Source: Pseudobutyrivibrio sp. (lineage in GTDB: Bacteria; Bacillota; Clostridia; Lachnospirales; Lachnospiraceae). Taken from it: a stretch of 64,000 nucleotides of DNA. Below are positions 1-8,616 of this stretch, piece by piece; position 1 is the stretch's first letter; every line of letters begins with the position of its first letter. The translations under genes were made by a program, and so were the position numbers. Where the stretch lies: contig NZ_SVEV01000001.1 in NCBI RefSeq assembly GCF_015057185.1, forward strand, positions 239,829 through 303,828, read 5' to 3'. The notes under the pieces are model-generated. The model searched no databases. It had not been told where the DNA came from and saw nothing but the letters and a program-made list of their open reading frames with translations.

Positions 1-320
1 CTTTTTTCTTCTAGCTCCTCTAAAATACTATCATTATATGAACTTAAAAGATTTGAAGGTGTATATTGACTAGATAAGTCGAAATCTTCAAAAATACTAA
101 TTGTAACACCGTTGTTAGGGAAAAATTGTTTCTTAATAGATTTTTCAAGACTCCAAATCCTTCTTTTAGGAATCAGTGTGTTGAATGTAACGTAAATATG
201 AATATCGTCCTTAGAGCGTCCGGTGGCAACCTTGGTAATGGTTGCATCGCTGAGGGCTGTGGACAAATCGCTGTCTGCGTTCACATTAGGAAACACTTCA
301 TAAAATCCCATTTGATCCAT
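1..320 (-). CDS. polC: DNA polymerase III PolC, N-terminal fragment (runs off left edge)
   Basis: Only about 106 N-terminal residues are present; the gene continues past the left edge. PolC is the replicative polymerase of low-GC Gram-positives. The fragment has the family's opening pattern: a VFP motif soon after the start (YEVFPNV), then a basic domain (IPKRRIWSLEKSIKKQFF). Start choice: the ATG at 320 has GGAG nine bases upstream and puts VFP 9 residues in, as I recall for relatives. An in-frame ATG at 383 would add 21 residues but lacks a good ribosome site. Position after ispG matches the conserved rseP-(ispG)-polC order. Identity rests on the N-terminal domain and context only. Confidence 0.82.
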   Translation of the reverse strand, partial: MDQMGFYEVFPNVNADSDLSTALSDATITKVATGRSKDDIHIYVTFNTLIPKRRIWSLEKSIKKQFFPNNGVTISIFEDFDLSSQYTPSNLLSSYNDSILEELEEK

Positions 321-331
321 AAACTTATTCT

Positions 332-467
332 CCGACTTTAGTCCGTCGGTTACGCCTACAAGCCTTAGTGTTTCTGCGCTCATCTAAAACGATTCGTTTA
401 GAAACCTAAGAGCTTGTTGTCTACCGACTCATATAAATAATTAATATATAAATAATAATTTATATAT
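332..467 (-). other. polC upstream spacer with three inverted repeats
   Basis: The spacer between ispG and polC (321-500) holds three dyads. CCGAC/GTCGG (332-336, 345-349) covers part of the GGAG before the 320 start. CTAAAACG/CGTTTAG (384-391, 395-401) has a three-base loop and one bulge. A perfect A/T-only palindrome lies at 444-467 (arms ATATATAAAT and ATTTATATAT, 4-base loop). No U-run follows any of them, so they are not convincing terminators. I see no clear promoter here. Confidence 0.5.
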
Positions 468-500
468 CTAAAATGATTTTTTCTCATATTCCACTTGGGA

Positions 501-1550
501 TTAGCGAGGCCAAGCAATGAGTTCTTGGCGTAGGGCTTCAAGTAATTGGTCCTCTGGCAATTTGCGAACAACCTCACCATGCTTAATAAGAAGGCCTTCA
601 CCAATACCGCCTGCAACACCAAGGTCAGCTTCCTTTGCTTCTCCAGGGCCATTAACTACACAGCCCATAACTGCCACTTTGATGTTGAGGTCTTCGAATT
701 CCTGAACCAAAGCCTCTACCTTGTTTGCAAGGCCAATAAGGTCAATTTGTGTACGTCCACAAGTCGGGCAAGATACAACCTCTATACCGCCCTCTCTAAG
801 GCCTAATGTCTTAAGAATTATTTTTGCAGATTTGATTTCTTCAATAGGTGCACCTGTAAGGGATACTCTAATAGTGTCACCTATTCCCTGAGAAAGAATC
901 ATAGCAAGGCCACACGCACTCTTAATATTGCCCGCTGTAAGAGTACCTGCTTCTGTGATACCAACATGAATAGGGTGATCAGTTTTATCCGCAATAAGCT
1001 CATGAGCCTTAACGCACATCATAACATTAGAAGACTTAATACTGATTACTAAATTGTCATAACCAAGGTCTTCAATAATTTTCACTTTATCAAGGGCAGA
1101 TTCAACCAAACCTTCAGCTGTAACTCCACCATATTTTTCAACTAAATCTTTCTCTAAAGAACCAGAATTTACTCCAACTCTAATTGGAACATTTTTAGCC
1201 TTTGCACAATCAACAACAGCTTTGATTCTATCAGTGCTGCCAATATTTCCAGGATTAATACGGATTTTATCAGCGCCATTCTCAATTGCTGCAATGGCAA
1301 GTCTATAGTCAAAATGGATGTCTGCAACAAGCGGAATGCTAATCTGCTTTTTAATTTCTGAAATAGCCTTAGCTGCTTCCATATCTGGGCAAGCTACACG
1401 AATAATATCGCAACCAGCATTTTCAAGCTCATGAATCTGAGCAACCGTAGCAGCAACATCCTGAGTCTTTGTATTACACATAGACTGAATAAGAATAGGA
1501 TTTCCGCCGCCTATTACTCTATTTCCAATTTTAACTTCTCTTGTATTCAT
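501..1550 (-). CDS. ispG: 4-hydroxy-3-methylbut-2-en-1-yl diphosphate synthase IspG
   Basis: IspG converts methylerythritol cyclodiphosphate to HMBPP, the penultimate step of the non-mevalonate isoprenoid pathway, using a 4Fe-4S cluster. The 349-residue length is normal for the short bacterial form. The N-terminal TIM barrel is followed by the cluster domain, where CPTCGR (Cys261, Cys264) and MGCVVNGPGE (Cys297, Glu304) supply the expected three cysteines and glutamate ligand. The start has GAGG nine bases upstream. It follows rseP by 12 bases, and dxr of the same pathway is two genes upstream, so supply of isoprenoid precursors sits with UppS in one operon. Confidence 0.97.
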   Translation of the reverse strand: MNTREVKIGNRVIGGGNPILIQSMCNTKTQDVAATVAQIHELENAGCDIIRVACPDMEAAKAISEIKKQISIPLVADIHFDYRLAIAAIENGADKIRINPGNIGSTDRIKAVVDCAKAKNVPIRVGVNSGSLEKDLVEKYGGVTAEGLVESALDKVKIIEDLGYDNLVISIKSSNVMMCVKAHELIADKTDHPIHVGITEAGTLTAGNIKSACGLAMILSQGIGDTIRVSLTGAPIEEIKSAKIILKTLGLREGGIEVVSCPTCGRTQIDLIGLANKVEALVQEFEDLNIKVAVMGCVVNGPGEAKEADLGVAGGIGEGLLIKHGEVVRKLPEDQLLEALRQELIAWPR

Positions 1551-1562
1551 ACCAAAATACCT

Positions 1563-2594
1563 CTACATTAATTTTGCTATATCGTTGTACATAACAACAA
1601 TCATCAATAACATAAGCAAACCAAAGCCAACCAGATTAATTCCATTCTCTATTTCTGGTTTCATTTTCTTTCCTCTAATTCCCTCAATAATATACAAAAG
1701 AATACGACCGCCATCTAGTGCAGGGAATGGCAAAAGGTTCATTACTCCAAGGTTTGCTGAAAGCAAAATAGTTATTGAAACCAAGTTAAGGAAAACATAT
1801 TTTAGTCCATCCACAACTGAGCTTTCATAAACATCTCCAATTACAGATACAACACCAACAGGACCCGAGACTTCTTGTACAGAAATCTGTCTAGTAAATA
1901 GCATTTTCAAGCTCTGAAATGTAACGTAAATCTGATACTTAATTTCATAGCATCCGTAAGCCAATGTAGATAATGGTCCTACAGAAGTTCTCTCACCATT
2001 GTTTTCAATTCCAAGCATATATCTGCCAGTTTCTTCATTTAATTTAGGTGTAATTGTGGCAGTTTTAATCTCATCATTATGAGAATACTTTACATCAACT
2101 ATTTCACCAGAATGAAGGAAATTATAAAGGCTAATCTCGCTATAAAAATGAACATTGTATCCATTAAGGGAAATGATAGTATCTCCAGCCTCAATACCGG
2201 CCTCTGCAGCTGGATAGCCTTCAACAACGCCTGTAACAACAGGTTTATCAACCCCTGCCATTGCAATAAAGATTACTGAAAGAATGAAGGCCAATATAAA
2301 ATTAAATAAAGGTCCACCAAAAACAATCAAAAATCTATGTAACAATGGTTGATTACCAAAAGCTCTATCACTATCGCTCTCTTCATCTTCGCCTTCCATA
2401 ACACAAGAACCACCAAAAGGTAAGGCTTTTAGGCAATACTTTGTCTCACCTTTTCCCCAAGATATAAGAGTTGGACCAAGTCCAAGTGTAAATTCGTTAA
2501 CCTTTACATTAAATTTCTTTGCAAATAGAAAATGTCCAAGTTCATGAAAAATAATAATAAAGCTGAAAATCAAAATAGCAATGATAATTTTCAT
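1563..2594 (-). CDS. rseP: RseP-type site-2 intramembrane zinc metalloprotease
   Basis: A membrane protease of the RseP/RasP (YluC) family that cleaves anti-sigma factors and signal-peptide remnants inside the membrane. HELGH at residues 17-21 lies in the first transmembrane segment and binds zinc. A PDZ domain follows at roughly 115-190. The second active-site motif, LLPFPALDGGR (NxxPxPxLDGG type), is near residue 290. 343 residues, about four membrane segments. The start overlaps the spacing of dxr closely (3-base gap), with AGGTGG upstream. Its substrate here is unknown; no anti-sigma factor gene is in the window. Confidence 0.95.
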   Translation of the reverse strand: MKIIIAILIFSFIIIFHELGHFLFAKKFNVKVNEFTLGLGPTLISWGKGETKYCLKALPFGGSCVMEGEDEESDSDRAFGNQPLLHRFLIVFGGPLFNFILAFILSVIFIAMAGVDKPVVTGVVEGYPAAEAGIEAGDTIISLNGYNVHFYSEISLYNFLHSGEIVDVKYSHNDEIKTATITPKLNEETGRYMLGIENNGERTSVGPLSTLAYGCYEIKYQIYVTFQSLKMLFTRQISVQEVSGPVGVVSVIGDVYESSVVDGLKYVFLNLVSITILLSANLGVMNLLPFPALDGGRILLYIIEGIRGKKMKPEIENGINLVGFGLLMLLMIVVMYNDIAKLM

Positions 2595-2597
2595 ATA

Positions 2598-3746
2598 CTA
2601 CCACCTGCTCTCTATGAAATCATAAGTCATCTGTTCTGTTTCAAGAACCTGCTCAATTGTAGGATTGTTTATAAAGTCTACATTTATCATAGCCTCAGAA
2701 ACGATTTCTGGAATCTCCAAAAATTTAATTTTATTGTTTAAAAATTTGGCTACTGCTCTTTCATTTGCAGCATTGAATACTGTAGGAACATTTCCACCAG
2801 CAGACATTGCATCATAAGCCAGCTGAAGACCATAAAATGTCTCCATATCAGGCTTTTCAAATGTAAGAGTTCCAACCTTGAATAAATCTAAAGGCTCAGC
2901 ATAAAGTGTCTTGCGGTTCGGATAGAATAATGCATAAAGAATAGGCAGACGCATATCAGGTGTGCCCATCTGTCCAATAACTGCTCCATCCATAAATTCA
3001 ACAGCTGAATGTAAAATACTTTGTGGATGTACAACAACCTGCACCTGGTCAAGATTAACACCAAATAACCATTTTGCTTCCATTACCTCCAGACCTTTAT
3101 TAATCATAGTAGCGGAATCAATAGTAATTTTAGCCCCCATAGACCAATTAGGGTGCTTTAAAGCGTCTTCAAGCTTAACATTTTCAAGTTCTTCAAGAGT
3201 ACGTCCTCTAAATGGGCCACCTGAAGCTGTAAGCAGAATTTTTGATATTTCATTGTGTCTCTCGCCATTTAAAGACTGGAAAATAGCGCTATGTTCACTG
3301 TCTACAGGAAGAATAGAAACACCCTTTTCTTTTGCCAAAGGCATAATAATATGTCCGGCAGTTACAAGAGTTTCCTTGTTAGCTAGTGCAATAGTTTTTC
3401 CAGCATTAATAGCAGCTATTGTAGGCTGAACTCCTATCATTCCAACAACTGCAGTAACTACTGTATCAGCATCTGCACAAGTAGCTACAGCAATAAGACC
3501 TTCCATTCCAAAATGAACATCAATATTCATATCTGAAAGTCTTGTCTTTAAATCATTTGCCAATGCTTCTGTGCCTATAGAAACAAGAGTTGGCTTGTAT
3601 TTTCGAATTTGCTTTTCGAACATATCAATGTTCTTTCCACAGGACATTGCAACAACCTGTAAATCATTAGGATTTTGTGAAACTATGTCTAGTGTTTGTG
3701 TACCTATCGATCCTGTAGAACCTAAAATAGCAATCTTCTGTGCCAT
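2598..3746 (-). CDS. dxr: 1-deoxy-D-xylulose 5-phosphate reductoisomerase
   Basis: Dxr carries out the committed NADPH-dependent step to 2-C-methyl-D-erythritol 4-phosphate in the isoprenoid pathway. The N-terminal dinucleotide-binding loop GSTGSIGTQT (from residue 9) and the metal/substrate motifs DSEHSA and TASGGPF are present. 382 residues is the standard length. AGGAG lies nine bases before the ATG. It sits between cdsA and rseP, the usual Firmicute order, and together with ispG makes this operon an isoprenoid and lipid-carrier unit. Confidence 0.97.
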   Translation of the reverse strand: MAQKIAILGSTGSIGTQTLDIVSQNPNDLQVVAMSCGKNIDMFEKQIRKYKPTLVSIGTEALANDLKTRLSDMNIDVHFGMEGLIAVATCADADTVVTAVVGMIGVQPTIAAINAGKTIALANKETLVTAGHIIMPLAKEKGVSILPVDSEHSAIFQSLNGERHNEISKILLTASGGPFRGRTLEELENVKLEDALKHPNWSMGAKITIDSATMINKGLEVMEAKWLFGVNLDQVQVVVHPQSILHSAVEFMDGAVIGQMGTPDMRLPILYALFYPNRKTLYAEPLDLFKVGTLTFEKPDMETFYGLQLAYDAMSAGGNVPTVFNAANERAVAKFLNNKIKFLEIPEIVSEAMINVDFINNPTIEQVLETEQMTYDFIESRW

Positions 3747-3765
3747 TAGAATAATCTCCTAAATA

Positions 3766-4566
3766 TTAATAAAAATAATTTGCTAAGAAAAAGATAATTG
3801 GTGCTGTAATGATTACACTATCAAATCTATCAAGAACACCACCATGTCCTGGAATTAGCTTTCCATAATCTTTGATCTCAAAATTACGCTTTATAGCAGA
3901 AGCAGCCAAATCACCAATCATTGAAATCAAGCCACCTACGCAAGCAATAATTACAAGCGTAAGAATATTTAAATCATCAACCTTAAATGCTTTTGAAATA
4001 AGTACGCAGTATAAAGCTGTAAGCAAACCAGCTCCTACCACACCACCAACTGCACCTTCGATGGATTTCTTTGGTGATAGAATTGGAGACATTTTATGCT
4101 TTCCAAAAAGAACACCAACACAATATGCACATGTGTCACAGCCCCAAGAGCATAAGAAAATCAACCACACAATAAACTGTCCCTCTGGAAGCATTCTAGT
4201 CTGATATAAGAAAGAAAGCATTACTCCAACGTAAAATAAGCCAAAGAAGGCAGCCATAATCTGGTGACTATGGAATTTAGGGTATCCAAATACAAATACT
4301 GCAAGCATAAGAATCAAAAATGACAGGAAGATAACTTCATTATCCTGGCAAAATTTAAATCTAAGATCTAAATAATAAGCGATACATGCTGCATAGCCTA
4401 GTATTCCAGGTGCTTTCTTTTCGATATTAAAAATACGATATAATTCAAACATACCAATTAGAGATAAAACAAGCATTACCGCAAGTAAAACATCTCCACC
4501 GGAAATAATAAATAACAGTGCAAATGCCACAAGAACAATTCCACTTATTAAACGGGTAACAAACAT
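3766..4566 (-). CDS. cdsA: Phosphatidate cytidylyltransferase CdsA
   Basis: CdsA makes CDP-diacylglycerol from phosphatidate and CTP, the branch point for membrane phospholipids. The 266-residue protein is highly hydrophobic with about seven to eight membrane segments. It carries the C-terminal family signature around residues 225-250 (KRNFEIKDYGKLIPGHGG, then LDRFDS), which includes the metal-binding aspartates. Twelve bases separate it from uppS, and AGAAAGGAA precedes the ATG. Confidence 0.96.
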   Translation of the reverse strand: MFVTRLISGIVLVAFALLFIISGGDVLLAVMLVLSLIGMFELYRIFNIEKKAPGILGYAACIAYYLDLRFKFCQDNEVIFLSFLILMLAVFVFGYPKFHSHQIMAAFFGLFYVGVMLSFLYQTRMLPEGQFIVWLIFLCSWGCDTCAYCVGVLFGKHKMSPILSPKKSIEGAVGGVVGAGLLTALYCVLISKAFKVDDLNILTLVIIACVGGLISMIGDLAASAIKRNFEIKDYGKLIPGHGGVLDRFDSVIITAPIIFFLANYFY

Positions 4567-4578
4567 AAAAATTCCTTT

Positions 4579-5277
4579 CTAAATGCCGCCAAATCGACGA
4601 TTTCTCTTGTCATATTCTTCTATAGCCTTCTTTAATTCATCTGGAGTGAATTCAGGCCATGCAACTGGAGTAAAGTAAAACTCCGCATATGCTAATTGCC
4701 ATAATAAATAGTTTGACAATCTCTGTTCACCTGATGTACGAATCATAAAATCAGGATCAGGGATGTCTTTAGTATCTAGATATGATGAGAACAATGCTTC
4801 ATCAATATCATCAACTGAAATTTTATCATCCTTTACATCCTTTGCAACCTTTCTAATAGCTCGTGTCATTTCATCACGGCTACCATAATTAATTGCAATA
4901 GTAAGAGTTAAACCAGTAAACTGAGAAGAATACTCAGTAAGCTCTTTAATATTAGCTCTAAGTTTTTCATCTAATTTAGATAAATCACCAATGAATCTAA
5001 CTCTAAGATTGTCTTTTTTAGCAGTCTTCATACATTTCTTGATGTATTCGCCAAGAAGCTTCATAAGAGCCTTCACCTCATCGGCTGGTCTAGACCAATT
5101 TTCTGTGGAGAAAGCATACATAGTAACATATTTAACCCCTAAATCATGTGCGGCTCTACAAATAGTCTCCACGTTTTTGGCACCTACTGTATGTCCATAT
5201 GTACGAGGCATCCCCTTTGATTTCGCCCATCTCCCATTTCCGTCAAGAATAATCGCTATATGCTCTGGTACGTTCAT
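4579..5277 (-). CDS. uppS: Isoprenyl (undecaprenyl) diphosphate synthase UppS
   Basis: A cis-prenyltransferase that extends farnesyl diphosphate with isopentenyl units to make undecaprenyl diphosphate, the lipid carrier for cell wall synthesis. HIAIILDGNGRWAKS at the N-terminus holds the catalytic aspartate and the diphosphate loop; the C-terminal RTSGEQRLSNYLLWQ and FTPVAWPEF motifs are intact. I start it at 5277 (232 residues): GGAGG sits seven bases upstream. The longer open frame from 5349 would add 24 residues that include the hairpin in the spacer and do not look like the family. Confidence 0.96.
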   Translation of the reverse strand: MNVPEHIAIILDGNGRWAKSKGMPRTYGHTVGAKNVETICRAAHDLGVKYVTMYAFSTENWSRPADEVKALMKLLGEYIKKCMKTAKKDNLRVRFIGDLSKLDEKLRANIKELTEYSSQFTGLTLTIAINYGSRDEMTRAIRKVAKDVKDDKISVDDIDEALFSSYLDTKDIPDPDFMIRTSGEQRLSNYLLWQLAYAEFYFTPVAWPEFTPDELKKAIEEYDKRNRRFGGI

Positions 5278-5306
5278 AAATCCTCCAAAGGTAAAATAAT
5301 AATGAA

Positions 5307-5331
5307 GCAGGGCGCTATAAAAACGCCCTGC
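5307..5331 (-). other. Hairpin between frr and uppS
   Basis: Eight-base arms GCAGGGCG (5307-5314) and CGCCCTGC (5324-5331) with a nine-base loop lie 30 bases before the uppS start. Read on the minus strand, the loop is T-rich but the 3' arm is followed by TTCATTATTATTTT, not a clean U-run. It could be a weak terminator, an attenuator or a stability element that sets the ratio of uppS to frr. Confidence 0.6.
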
Positions 5332-5390
5332 ATCCTCGCTTTCGCTCAAGATACTAAAACATAAACTATATCAGTATTCTAGCATCTATT

Positions 5391-5945
5391 TTAAACAGTC
5401 ATAATCTCTTTAGTCTTTGCTTCAACAGCCTTGTCAACCTCACCGATAAACTTATCAGTCATCTTCTGGCACTTATCTTCAAGGTCCTTGATTTCATCCT
5501 CTGAAACACCCTCGTCCTTAGAGTGTTTCTTTAAAGCATCAATTGCATCTCTACGAATATTTCTGATGGCTACCTTTGCATCTTCGCCATGCTTTTTAAC
5601 GTCCTTTGCAATTTCCTTACGTCTCTCCTCTGTAAGTTCAGGGAAAACAAGACGAATGAGTTTTCCATCATTTGTAGGATTAATTCCAATATCAGACATA
5701 TTAATTGCCTTTTCAATTTCTTTTACAAGAGAAGGCTCCCATGGCTGAATCTGGATTAATCTAGGCTCAGGAACGGAAATATTAGCAACCTGCTGAAGTG
5801 GAGTAGGCGCTCCGTAATAATCAACTGTAATCTTGTCAAGGATATGAGGATTAGCTCTACCTGCGCGAATTGTAGCAAACTCGCTTTCAAGATTATTATA
5901 GCTTTTTGTCATTTTCTCTTCGTAAACTGAAAGTATATTATCCAT
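5391..5945 (-). CDS. frr: Ribosome recycling factor
   Basis: RRF splits post-termination ribosomes together with EF-G. 184 residues, the usual length. The N-terminal half has the family pattern ATIRAGRANPHILDKITVDYYG, shown here in part (TIRAGRANP), followed by the long three-helix bundle with charged stretches such as RRDAIDALKK. Perfect AAGGAGG before the ATG. It lies nine bases after pyrH, the order seen across bacteria. Confidence 0.98.
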   Translation of the reverse strand: MDNILSVYEEKMTKSYNNLESEFATIRAGRANPHILDKITVDYYGAPTPLQQVANISVPEPRLIQIQPWEPSLVKEIEKAINMSDIGINPTNDGKLIRLVFPELTEERRKEIAKDVKKHGEDAKVAIRNIRRDAIDALKKHSKDEGVSEDEIKDLEDKCQKMTDKFIGEVDKAVEAKTKEIMTV

Positions 5946-5954
5946 TAATCCTCC

Positions 5955-6650
5955 TTATACAGTAACCACTGTACCATTAAACTTACCTGTGATAGCTTTT
6001 ACTATTGAATTCTCCTCATTTAAAGAGAATACATACATAGGCATTTTTTGTTCCATTGCAATAATTGTAGCTGTAAGATCAACTACCTGAAGCTTTTTAT
6101 CCAAAACTTCCTGGATGCTAACTTCATCATATCTCTTTGCATCTGGATTTTTAGCAGGGTCACTATCGTATACCCCATCAATTGATTTGGCAAGTAAGAT
6201 GACATCTGCCTCAATTTCTACTGCACGAAGAACTGTTGCAGTATCTGTTGAGAAGTAAGGATGTCCTGTACCACCAGCAAAGAATACAACCATATTCTTT
6301 GCAAAATATTTATTTGCTCTATCCTTAGAATAAAGCTTAGAACAATTACCGCACTCAAATGGAGTGAGCACTGCTGTCATCATACCTGCAGCTCTGAAAA
6401 TCTCAGATACATAAATGCAGTTCATAACAGTGGCAAGCATGCCAATCTGATCAGCCTTAGTTCTATCGATATTCTCTGAAGAACGTCCTCTCCAGAAATT
6501 ACCACCACCTATAACTACGCCTACTTGTACTCCATCATCAACAAGCTGTTTTACCTGACGAGCAACCATCATGCAAGTAGCCTCATCAAAACCAAACCCT
6601 TTGTCACCCGAAAGTGCTTCTCCACTAAGTTTAAGTAATACTCTTTTCAT
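5955..6650 (-). CDS. pyrH: UMP kinase
   Basis: A hexameric amino-acid-kinase-fold enzyme that phosphorylates UMP to UDP, unrelated to eukaryotic UMP/CMP kinases. The N-terminal KLSGEAL and VVIGGGNFWRGR motifs bind phosphates, and GGTGHPYFSTDTA is the conserved acceptor loop. 231 residues, close to the 235-240 norm. It is followed by frr. Unlike many genomes, a bactofilin gene rather than tsf comes directly before it. Confidence 0.97.
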   Translation of the reverse strand: MKRVLLKLSGEALSGDKGFGFDEATCMMVARQVKQLVDDGVQVGVVIGGGNFWRGRSSENIDRTKADQIGMLATVMNCIYVSEIFRAAGMMTAVLTPFECGNCSKLYSKDRANKYFAKNMVVFFAGGTGHPYFSTDTATVLRAVEIEADVILLAKSIDGVYDSDPAKNPDAKRYDEVSIQEVLDKKLQVVDLTATIIAMEQKMPMYVFSLNEENSIVKAITGKFNGTVVTV

Positions 6651-6680
6651 TTAATACCTCGAATAAATATATATTTCAGA

Positions 6681-7463
6681 TTAGATAGCAAATACGCTGT
6701 TTACATCAACATCTGAGTAGCTCTGTGAACAGAAACCTTCGATAACAGCGCCATTATTAATCTGTACTGAACGAGACTTGATATTTCCCATAACAACAGC
6801 TGATGTATCAACAACAACTGGTCCGTTAACATCAATATCACCCTTTACAGCGCCTGCAATTACTGCAGATGTAGCTGTAATATTACCAATAATAACTGAG
6901 CCAACACCAACCTTTGCTGTACCAGTAGTAACAACCTCTCCTTCGATCTTTGCAGCATCTGCGAAGAACTCTGATGAAGATGAATTACCGTTAACCTTAC
7001 CAGTAACAACAAGCTTACCATTACATGAAACATCGCCGATAATCTCGCCCTGTACTTCAATTGAACCAACTGATTCAATATTACCAGTAACCTTCATTCC
7101 TCCAGTGATAATTGCATTCTCGTCTGAAGCAGCTGCTCTATTATCTGCTACATTTCCCATAACATCCATTGTCTTTGGTGCCTCCATTTTAACTTCATTT
7201 TTTGTTTCTGAGAAGAATGATTTCTTCTCTGCTGTTTGCTCCATAGCTGGAGCTGCTGTCTCTACTGATTTAGCAGGTGCGTCGACCTTTTTAGTAACCT
7301 GCTCAAGAAGACCATCAAGTTTGTTAAGTTCCGACTCTACATCAATATCGCCATCAAGAGTATTGACCATAACCTCATCTGAAGCAGTAGTATCTTCCCC
7401 ACCAGGTACTAGCTCATTCACTGCATCATTAAAATCCTCTTTGAAATCTTTGAAAAAGCCCAT
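6681..7463 (-). CDS. Bactofilin-domain (polymer-forming cytoskeletal) protein
   Basis: The C-terminal half (about residues 115-250) is a right-handed beta-helix of the bactofilin/DUF583 type: short repeats rich in G, V and I, such as GSIEVQGEIIGDVSCNGKL and AVIAGAVKGDIDVNGPVVV. Bactofilins polymerise without nucleotide and scaffold cell-wall enzymes. The N-terminal 100 residues are charged and probably disordered; there is no transmembrane segment. It starts 23 bases after a polysaccharide deacetylase gene and 30 bases before pyrH. The pairing with a peptidoglycan-type deacetylase suggests local wall modification, which is an inference. Confidence 0.85.
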   Translation of the reverse strand: MGFFKDFKEDFNDAVNELVPGGEDTTASDEVMVNTLDGDIDVESELNKLDGLLEQVTKKVDAPAKSVETAAPAMEQTAEKKSFFSETKNEVKMEAPKTMDVMGNVADNRAAASDENAIITGGMKVTGNIESVGSIEVQGEIIGDVSCNGKLVVTGKVNGNSSSSEFFADAAKIEGEVVTTGTAKVGVGSVIIGNITATSAVIAGAVKGDIDVNGPVVVDTSAVVMGNIKSRSVQINNGAVIEGFCSQSYSDVDVNSVFAI

Positions 7464-7486
7464 TACAATTCCTCCATAACATTTTA

Positions 7487-8401
7487 TTATTGAACAACGT
7501 TTACATGTTGTATAACAGTTGTTTCATCCGTAATTGGTAATATCATTGCCCCACTAGCCTGTAATGCTTCGATTAATTTTGGCAAGCATTCAATTGTTGC
7601 ATCTTTATTTGAAGCATCGTGTAATAACACCACAGACGTCTTGTATTGTACCACATCATTCATAACATTATCAACCAATTGGTCGCTGGTAAAAGCCTGT
7701 GAAGTGGCGTCTCCAGACACTACATTCCAATCGTAATATACTGTCCCCTTTTCATTCAAATCATTAATGAAAACAGACATAGGTGTGGTACTAACTGTAT
7801 TGCTACTGCCGCCTGGGAATCGATACAAATGTGTATCAACACCAGTTGTATTAAGAATCAAATCATGAATCTTGTTATAGTCATCGTCAAAAGCTTCTTT
7901 TGATTGATATATTTCTCCGAAATTATGACTAAAAGAATGCATTCCGATAGTATGACCATCATCAACTATTCTTTTGTACATATCTCCGTATAACTCTAGG
8001 TCCTTGCCACAAACAAAAAATGTGGCTTTAACATTGTAGTCATCAAGTATATCTAGAATCTCGTTAGTATTATCGCTAGGGCCGTCGTCAAAGGTCAGAT
8101 AAACCCTTGGCACATCCCCTTCTTCTGCCATATTGTTAGAATTATCTACTGTGTAGATGCTGTCTAAATAACTGTCATCAACCATTTCCTTTACATCAGC
8201 AACATCCTCAACCCCATTGACCTTTGCTGATAGCACATCCACTTGCCTCTGTAGCGAAATAACTTCTATACATAGGAAAGTCATAACGCACAAAGTCAAA
8301 AGCATGAACGCAACAATCGTAGTTACGATAAACTTCTTCATTCTTGCAACACGTTTCCGCTTACTACGTTGCCTTTCAAGTCCTTCATTATATTTCTCCA
8401 A
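7487..8401 (-). CDS. Membrane-anchored polysaccharide deacetylase (NodB domain)
   Basis: A type II membrane protein: a basic N-terminus (QRSKRKRVARMKK), one transmembrane segment at about residues 25-48, a short linker, then a NodB/CE4 domain. The metal motif TFDDGPS (catalytic and metal aspartates), HSFSH (zinc histidines), RFPGGSS and LLHDAS are all present, so it should be active on a cell-wall polymer such as peptidoglycan. It starts with TTG preceded by GGGGGAGG seven bases away. It follows the rpsB-tsf terminator and so begins a new transcription unit with the bactofilin and pyrH. Confidence 0.9.
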   Translation of the reverse strand: MEKYNEGLERQRSKRKRVARMKKFIVTTIVAFMLLTLCVMTFLCIEVISLQRQVDVLSAKVNGVEDVADVKEMVDDSYLDSIYTVDNSNNMAEEGDVPRVYLTFDDGPSDNTNEILDILDDYNVKATFFVCGKDLELYGDMYKRIVDDGHTIGMHSFSHNFGEIYQSKEAFDDDYNKIHDLILNTTGVDTHLYRFPGGSSNTVSTTPMSVFINDLNEKGTVYYDWNVVSGDATSQAFTSDQLVDNVMNDVVQYKTSVVLLHDASNKDATIECLPKLIEALQASGAMILPITDETTVIQHVNVVQ

Positions 8402-8431
8402 AACAATTCCTCCCCCTTAAAAGTCTTCTTT

Positions 8432-8460
8432 ATTTTATCATAATAGAAATCCAATATAAA
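8432..8460 (-). promoter_or_regulatory. Possible promoter for the deacetylase-bactofilin-pyrH unit
   Basis: On the minus strand TTTATA (8455-8460) and TAAAAT (8432-8437) are 17 bases apart, and TGA directly before the -10 gives an extended -10 form. The -35 is weak. It lies just downstream of the tsf terminator, where a new promoter is expected. Confidence 0.4.
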
Positions 8461-8464
8461 GCAT

Positions 8465-8500
8465 AAAAAAAGAAGGCCTACACTAAATGTAGACCTTCTT
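8465..8500 (-). terminator. Intrinsic terminator after tsf
   Basis: Thirteen-base arms (8470-8482 and 8488-8500) close a five-base loop. On the minus strand the one imperfect position is a G-U pair and the stem runs straight into a T-tract (8465-8470), so it works best for the rpsB-tsf transcript. Confidence 0.9.
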
Positions 8501-8545
8501 ACTAATTTGTATTTTTCCTTTTGTAGGAATCGGAACCCATCCATA

Positions 8546-8612
8546 ATTGCCTTCGGCAATAAGAGTTCCTCTGAATCACATTTTACTTCGATAAATCTCG
8601 TAAAATATGATT
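8546..8612 (-). other. Two hairpins between the tsf stop and its terminator
   Basis: The first hairpin begins four bases after the tsf stop codon: 13-base arms at 8574-8586 and 8600-8612, one G-U pair on the minus strand, 13-base loop. The second has arms ATTGCC and GGCAAT (8546-8551, 8555-8560) around a three-base loop that reads GAA on the minus strand. Neither is followed by a U-run. They precede the true terminator and belong to the pattern of stop-proximal hairpins in this window. Confidence 0.65.
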
Positions 8613-8616
8613 CTTC

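Noticed and set aside
4991..5299. Open frame on the plus strand opposite uppS and similar long plus-strand frames (for example 6778-7479, 8930-9577)
   Set aside because: They lie fully opposite strongly supported genes, lack ribosome sites and have compositions expected of antisense frames.
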